DNA from: Limonium bicolor | Lineage: Eukaryota > Streptophyta > Magnoliopsida > Caryophyllales > Plumbaginaceae | DNA length: 64,000 nt | NCBI GenBank assembly: GCA_023374045.1 | Contig: CM041776.1 | Coordinates: 352,091,796 to 352,155,795 of the forward strand | Direction of reading: 5' to 3' | Shown here: positions 58,001 to 64,000 of the stretch, in pieces | Position numbering within the stretch: position 1 is the stretch's first letter | Layout: the number at the start of each line of letters is the position of its first letter | Notes under the pieces: generated by a model | The model's input: only the letters and a program-made list of their open reading frames with translations | Told to the model about the DNA's origin: nothing | Database searches by the model: none | Translations under genes and position numbers: made by a program

Positions 58001-59653
58001 AAATTGCATAAGCCATAAACACTGAATTTCCCACATAAATAATGCCTTTGACCTGCAAATACATACACACCAATACATATGTTCTTTTACTAGTCTCCTT
58101 GAGAACACTTTACTAGGTCATTCACCATTTGCTCTTTAGGTAGTTTTAACAAGCATTATAAGCTTATTTCTCCTAAGGCATTAAACCACATTGAGATAGC
58201 ATATTTACCTCTTTTCCTCCCAAATTTCTTTCTTGCTTCCTTACAAAACCGGTAAGGCATTTGGTTCCTTGCCAACTACTAAACATTATACAAACAACAT
58301 AATGAGTATTCAAGCTTTAAGCTCCATCTCATTGTAAACCCTAGGTTTACATTATTTCAAAACATAAATGTAGTTGTTTTACCTTAATCTTTGAAGGGTG
58401 TTTGAATATCTATGAAGAGAGGACTCCACCTAGTCCTTGAAAGATTCAAATGGAGCTAGAACAAAGCAACACAAGGAGCTCCATCAATGAATATTTTCGG
58501 TCACACACAAAACATGGAGGAAACTTGATTTTTCTTTGAGATTCCTTACCTAGAAGCAAAGGAGAGTAATAATGTGTGGAAAGACAAGCTCAAGCTCCTT
58601 CAATGGTGGAACTCCATGGCACCGAAATGGGGCTCTTGAAGTTTTGAGAAGATAGAAATGAAGAGCTTGATGAGAGGAAGAGAATGGTGGTGTTGTTTTT
58701 GATTTGGTTAAGTGAGCCAAAGATATTGGCTATGGAAGATGGCCTTTGGTGCTGTTGCTGTAGCATTACCGTGAGAACAGAAGGAAGAGAGGTGAAAAAC
58801 TTAGAAACCGTGTGAAATGAAGGAGGAAGGGAGAATGAGATTGGTTTTGCTTTTAAGGATATTTATAACTTAAAGCAAATAGTAACCTATGAGTCACCTT
58901 TATTTACTTAACAAGTTAACATGTTTGGTGACTCATTACTACCAAAAAACCGGCCCCCTTATTATTAGAAGGGTATAATAGTCTTTGTTGACCAATTTAA
59001 TTACTTATAACATTATATGTTACAAACTAGCTTATGAAAATCACTATTCACAAAACAAGGCACATAGAAGTGAAATTTTTGATTTCCCATTGATATAGCC
59101 ACCCAAATGTGATACTATAGTACACTGTTAATTAAGGAGTAATGATGGACATTAGCCATTCAAAACTCATTTACAAGACAATTTTTCAAAAACGTGCTTA
59201 AGACTTCTTAAAGCACATTTTGTGTTTAACTTGTTTTCTAGCTTGGTTTTCTTTAGTAATTGATTTAATATGTTCCTTAACATATAAATAAGGCATAGGT
59301 ATGACCATTAGGTCTTATACACATTTATCCCAAGCTTAGAGCACATTTTAGCCCATATTGACCTTAAGGTATTTATTTGTGTTTTTGTTTGGTTTCATTG
59401 TCTACCAAAGTTTCCTAAGGACTTAATTAGCCTTATAAAGTCATAATTAAACATTATCAAGTCTTGGTAGGCTCTTTGGGTCCTAGCCAAGTTCACTCCA
59501 AGCTTAGAGCATGTTTTTGCTCAAACCGTGTCTTAGTGTTTTATTGTGTTTTACCATGGTTTAAATGGTTCGTTTATGTTTCTAAGGCACTTTTTAGTCT
59601 TTAAATACCATAGTTTAACATTTACACAACATACCAAGGTTTGGGGTATTTCA
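55089..59653 (-). mobile_element. LARD-B, 5' LTR
   Basis: A 4565-bp LTR matching 45570-50124. Its end reads TGTAAACC where the other LTR has TGTAACACC, a small loss at the terminus. The near-end hairpin (55178-55198) keeps its stem with a shortened loop. Followed on the plus strand by TGGGG (59654-59658), matching 45565-45569. Confidence 0.93.
57042..57222. repeat. GGTCCGGG hairpin array, three copies (LARD-B 5' LTR)
   Basis: 36-bp inverted repeats start at 57042, 57115 and 57187 (spacing 73, 72). All three cores are intact. It is the sister of 47534-47714. Confidence 0.93.
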
Positions 59654-59658
59654 TGGGG
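59654..59658. repeat. Target-site duplication TGGGG, right copy (LARD-B)
   Basis: Matches 45565-45569. Confidence 0.85.
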
Positions 59659-60275
59659 AGAGTTAGGTCAAGTGTGAGTAATGGTTTGAAAGTAGAGTTG
59701 TAGGAGAATAAAATGTAGAAGACGACACTCAAAAATACGAAGTTATGGTTGAGAAATCGGGGTCTGAAAATGGGGCAACGTACTGATAGTTGGGAAACTA
59801 GCAAATCTGGAATGGCACGGAAACCGAGACACGTGGCTGAGTCAGGAAACCTTAGCCACATCAGCAACCTTTAAAATTTTGGCTCTAAACTTCCCTAGAT
59901 CATATCTTGAGCTAGGATGATCCATTTTTAACATTCTTATTATCAATATTCTTGGTTTTCCATAATATTTTTATTGATATAGGTTTCATGGGCTGGTTTG
60001 ACCATTCTAAAAAAGTCAACCCTAGCAAGGCTTAAGATGCTTTAAGGTTTCTATGATTTTATATTGACTTTTATGATTCAAATCAGTGCTCCAAATATTT
60101 CTAAAATCTTTATAATATAATTGGAGTGTCTCAAAATTTTCCAGGATTTATTGACTTATAAATCTTATTATTAAATTCATAATACCATATAACAATTTAA
60201 TGTTTAATAGTATTATTTAGGGTTTAATAAAAGAAATCCCCTAAATTAATTTAGATTAATTTATGGGGTATTTCA
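59659..60275 (-). mobile_element. Putative solo LTR, right part
   Basis: The continuation of 41997-45569 after LARD-B. It ends TTTATGGGGTATTTCA, followed by GCATG, which matches 41992-41996. No coding content. Confidence 0.7.
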
Positions 60276-61189
60276 GCATGTGTGACAAGAACCAACTTGG
60301 AAGACATATATGCTACTTCCACATTCTCACATAATCATTATAAATCACAACATGTAATTTTTTGGGTTTGGATTTTTTTTACTATTTGGATTATGGTTTT
60401 TTAATCAAATATCAGTTAATTGAAAACCAAACAAGATATTTGGTTTTTGTTTAAATTTGGGATAACTAAAAATCAAACAAACTAAAATTCAGATTTCGGT
60501 TGGATTTTAGATTTACACTTGGAAAATTTTGGATTTTAGACATTTTGGATAATGGATAATTAAGTTATGGTTACCAAATTTTTTGAAAAAAATAGATCTT
60601 GAATAACCAAATTATCCAAATTCTCACTCTACAAAATTCCTTAACCCTTGCGACGTACTCGTCGTCTAGTACTTGATTGTACATCGACGAATGGTCCCTC
60701 ACCGTCCTTTAACAATTGTCACCATAGAGCATGATCCTAGTCATCCTTATGGTATTTTATCAACCTAAACTCATCCAATCACATTTGATCTCACCTATGA
60801 ATAAGATTCCGATATGTAGTTCAATAGAAAATTCAGCAACATTTTGATACATTTCTTCAAGTAGACTATTGACAATATCATTATCAATACCTTCACTCCA
60901 AGATAATTATAGAAATGCAACAAAAATTGTTTAAACCACATATTAGAGTCCCGTCCACAACCTATGAGCTAGGTTCAAACGATCATGGGCAGTCCCAATA
61001 GAGACTATCCAAAATATACCCCTATTGAGTATATCTTGGACGAGTAACTATGTTTTATTACATTAACCGGTTGCATCATATATAGTCAAATATAATAAAA
61101 CAAATTAATAATGAATTAACACATCATCACTCAAACAAATAATGTCTTTCATGCATATTGGAATATAAAATGTTAGTTAAATTAAGAGG
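60276..61189. other. AT-rich DNA with degenerate repeat words
   Basis: No gene is seen. 60360-60640 is rich in TTTGGATTTT and AACCAAA words like those left of the solo LTR (41640-41990). The two are probably halves or copies of one decayed element in which the solo LTR inserted. The remainder is featureless. Confidence 0.45.
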
Positions 61190-61480
61190 TTAATCATGTT
61201 ATGGTTATTTGTTAATTAAATGGAATCTTGGTCGTTTGTTACGTAAGGGGTGCTTTGGTCTATTATTTTTAAGGGCATTTTCTCATTTATTACTTAAGAA
61301 GTATTGTGGTCAATTGTCAATTTTATGGAGTTTTGATAATTTGTTAGTCCATGGGCATTTTGGTAAGTTATTATGTAAAGGGAATTTCGGTCATTTATTA
61401 ATTGAGAAGTATTAAGGTCAATGCTTAAAGAGTGTGTTGGCCATGTCGTACTTAAAGGGTCATTTTGATCAGTTGTAAAA
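61190..61480. repeat. Degenerate tandem repeat, unit about 31 bp
   Basis: The phrase GGCATTTTGGTCATTTATTA plus a short TTAAG-like linker recurs about nine times with many changes. The 68-codon frame over it (61209-61415) reflects the repeat and not a gene. Confidence 0.65.
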
Positions 61481-62089
61481 CTCTACCTGATTTGGAGAGA
61501 GGTTAAATGCTTAAATGGAGGCCACCGCAAGGAAGAAGTAAGAGAAGAAAGAAGAAGGTGAATGCGGTACTACAACCCGTCACTTACTAGAACAACGTCG
61601 TTTGACATCTACCAAACTTACCTGGAATGGGCGCGTGCAACCGAGTGACAACCGATATTGATTGGAGTTAGTTGTGTGCCAATTCTTTTTGTTTGCCTCA
61701 GATCATAAATTGCTTCTGATTCTAATTCTTGCTAACCAAAATCGGCTAACGGTGAATACCTGTGATACATTGGTCCTTGAGGGGATGACCGATTTGCAAC
61801 CAACATCGATTACAAATCGATTGTCACCTTAGAGACAGGTCAAAAAAAGAAAATATAGGAAAAATAAGAAGCACACAAGTAAAGGCTAAAAACTACAACA
61901 AGTATACACAGAATAGAATAGACCACACAAATAGCGCAAATTACATATAATATTAAGATACATAAAATCACAAATTGCATATAAGATACGAGAAATATAC
62001 ATATGGATAGTAAAATTAAATATGCTCATGAAAGAATATTATTATATAGAAAAACTAAATCGACAAGGTAGGAAAATGAAAACACTAAT
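61481..62089. other. No feature seen
   Basis: AT-rich sequence without open frames of note or repeats I can support. A short inverted pair around ATCGATTACAAATCGAT is at about 61805-61821. Confidence 0.4.
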
Positions 62090-62990
62090 TACCCCAACAA
62101 TGACACCAAAAACTTGTTTATGTATTTTTGTTTCTCCATTGTGAAGATCTAACGCGTACGATCCCTTTGATTCCGTATAGATCAAAATGAATGCTCGTTG
62201 ACTGGTCATCCTTTCTCTTCTTGGTGTTGTCGATTATCAGTCACTGCATAGAGAAAAATTTGAACATCAGAGGTGTACCAATCATTGAAGTGGGAAAGTT
62301 TTCTCGTTAGGGTATCAAATCCAAGGGAATCTGGCAAGTTTAACTACTCTTGTGGAGATACCTTTATGATTTTATGTTTGGTGAAAGTGAAAGTCTAAGC
62401 TAGGGGTAGAATTCTGGTTTGGTATGACGGTATTCTTTTTGGGAGTGTTGGGCTATACTTCTTCCATCGAGATCCGAATGGGTCTATTGTAGTAGATCAC
62501 TCACGCCAAAGACTCGAATGGCCTTTTGGTGCCCTCTCACTCTCATGACAAGGGATGAAACTCATTCATCCACTTTATGATCATTACCCAATGCTGGAAG
62601 GACCACTTACTATGCCTCTAGACAATTAGGTGCTACCCATGTCCAATCTCCCTCGTTCTCAACTAATCACCTCGGATGTTGGCTTACTAGAGGCGGGTTA
62701 GCAAAATTAGAATTGACCTTCTTTTAGGAACTCGGAGCTTAGAGAGAAGGGATAATCTTTGTTGTGGGAAATGAAAGTATCCTTTAAATATAATGTACTT
62801 TCACACATTAACATTAAAAATCATCATTATACTACTGGTTACACTTGTGCAGATTTTCTATAGCTAAGATGATACAAAAATATCACTATATCATAAACAC
62901 CACTATATCTGTCCATCTAGACTAGCAAAGCAGACTACTAACCTTTTCACAAATTACCCAAAAAACATGCACCAAAAGTACAATTCACAA
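62090..62990 (-). mobile_element. Old gypsy LTR and primer-binding-site junction, degenerate
   Basis: At about 62090-62115 the minus strand reads AGTTTTTGGTGTCATTGTTGGGG. This is the TTTTGGCGCCGTTGCCGGGG signature found after the 5' LTR of Tat/Athila-type elements, with its CpG-rich part decayed by C-to-T changes. The following 0.9 kb (plus direction) would be the LTR, read on the minus strand. Its outer end is not recognisable. Confidence 0.45.
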
Positions 62991-63034
62991 AATTGAAAAA
63001 GTTGAATTAACAAAAGGACACTAAATAGTACCAA

Positions 63035-63481
63035 AAATGTGCAACGAAACAGCTCCCACATCAATGGGAGGGGAGAACAAAGCATTTCTTATATGGGTGT
63101 GAAAACTGCTCCTTGATTGGCACGTTTTGAGTGGTGTACCTAGTTGACCCTCAGAATCGTGAGACTTCGGTCAAAGCGGATAATATCTATCAGTGACTTA
63201 AAATTGGGCTATTACAAATGGTATCAGAGCAGTGGTTGGATCGATGTTCTAGCGGGCCCGCGAGGGGGCTGGGCTCCCTTTAGGGGAAAGGGAAGTGATA
63301 TGCCACGAAACGGGTCCCACATCGGTTGGTGAGGAAAATGAAGCATTCCTTATAAAGGTGTGGAGACTCATCCATGATAGATGCATTTTGAGTGGTGTAA
63401 CTAGTTGACCCTCAGAAACAAAACAGTGAGCTATGACAAAACGGACAATATCTACCAGCAACTTCAAACTGGACTGTTATA
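63035..63481 (+). mobile_element. TRIM (terminal-repeat retrotransposon in miniature)
   Basis: Two related terminal repeats of about 185 bp (63035-63216 and 63296-63481) flank a 79-bp interior. The interior begins with the tRNA-Met primer-binding site TGGTATCAGAGC (63219-63230) and ends with a polypurine tract AGGGGAAAGGGAAG (63282-63295). The repeats hold the phrases CCCACATC and GACAATATCTACCAGC, common in a widespread plant TRIM. Non-coding. The repeats differ at many sites, so it is old. No clear target-site duplication. Confidence 0.85.
63219..63230 (+). promoter_or_regulatory. TRIM primer-binding site
   Basis: TGGTATCAGAGC two bases after the 5' terminal repeat; complementary to the 3' end of plant initiator tRNA-Met. 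Confidence 0.85.
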
Positions 63482-64000
63482 GGGAGGGAATTGAAAACTT
63501 TGAGTATTGACCACTAAAGTAGAAGACAATGGATAATTCAAGCTAGAACTTCTTATTCAATTGAGTATTACCCTCGCAATCACTTAATATCCCTCCGTCC
63601 AACCTTATGGGCTCAAGACAATTTGGGACTTATCCCTAAGCCCTTCAACCTGACTGAAGCTATTCAGTTGACAGTCTCTCAACAGTCGGATTGCTCCCAG
63701 ACTATCCAAGTTACTCTTGTGTTCTCGACAATATTAGTCACATTACTCCACTTGCTCACAATAATGCTCAGCTTCGTCACTTACATAAGACTGAAGCTAA
63801 CACTTAGTTCAGCTCTTACAATGTTTTGGTTCTCTATTCTATCTTGGAGTATACCCGTGTTTCAATTCTTACTTGATTAGCTATTACAATTGTTTGGTTC
63901 TCTATTCTATCTCCTCATCTTCATCTATCACCTCTTCATTCAATGATAGTCTTACATACCTTCAATGCCAAATCTTTGGATTTTGCTGATGTAGTAGAAA
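63482..64000. other. No feature identified at right edge
   Basis: An 85-codon plus frame (63623-63880) contains hydrophobic stretches, but I recognise no domain or splice context. It may be chance or a piece of something beyond the window. Confidence 0.3.

Overview
The window is nuclear DNA of a flowering plant, most likely a eudicot, and is almost entirely nested transposable elements. The evidence is Ty3/gypsy Athila-clade gag, pol and ORF3 frames, an L1-type LINE with a DUF4283/CCHC ORF1, several very long (4-4.6 kb) non-coding LTRs, a CACTA-type terminus and a TRIM. I see no intact host gene, no rRNA, no convincing tRNA and no prokaryotic features. I cannot name the species from the sequence alone.

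Layout. 1-10159: a minus-strand large retrotransposon derivative (LARD-A1) with non-coding LTRs and internal region, cut by the window's left edge. It sits in a minus-strand LINE (10160 to about 13840). After old intergenic DNA, a second LARD of the same family (LARD-A2) starts at 15389 and ends at 41058, with the 5-bp duplication CCATT on both sides. Its 25.7 kb body is split by a 500-N assembly gap (21001-21500), a plus-strand LTR fragment (21501-23016), a 5'-truncated, frameshifted Athila element (23017-33898) and a gene-fragment-like region ending in a CACTA-type terminus (33899-39391). 41997-60275 is a putative solo LTR (duplication GCATG) split by a third, structurally complete LARD-B (45570-59653, duplication TGGGG, LTRs of 4555 and 4565 bp). 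60276-64000 holds AT-rich remnants, a degenerate 31-bp tandem repeat, an old gypsy LTR/PBS junction and a small TRIM (63035-63481).

Most notable signal. Twenty copies of a 36-bp inverted repeat, GGTCCGGG...CCCGGACC, occur in six arrays with a period of 72 bp (range 71-74) and a conserved ACTCTCG motif in most spacers. The arrays lie in the LTRs of LARD-A1, LARD-A2 and LARD-B, in the Athila LTR, and again inside Athila just before ORF3. Unrelated elements therefore share the same periodic hairpin device, and several copies carry paired compensatory changes. The LARDs also share a hairpin that contains the tRNA-Met primer-binding site, a covarying hairpin near the LTR end, a second internal polypurine-like tract beside a perfect hairpin, and an 85-bp structured module. 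Together these suggest that RNA or DNA structure, not protein, is what these non-coding elements conserve.

Caution: LTR pairs differ mainly by one-base indels, often in homopolymers. Part of the frameshifting in the LINE and Athila genes may therefore be assembly error. All boundaries and counts were read by eye.
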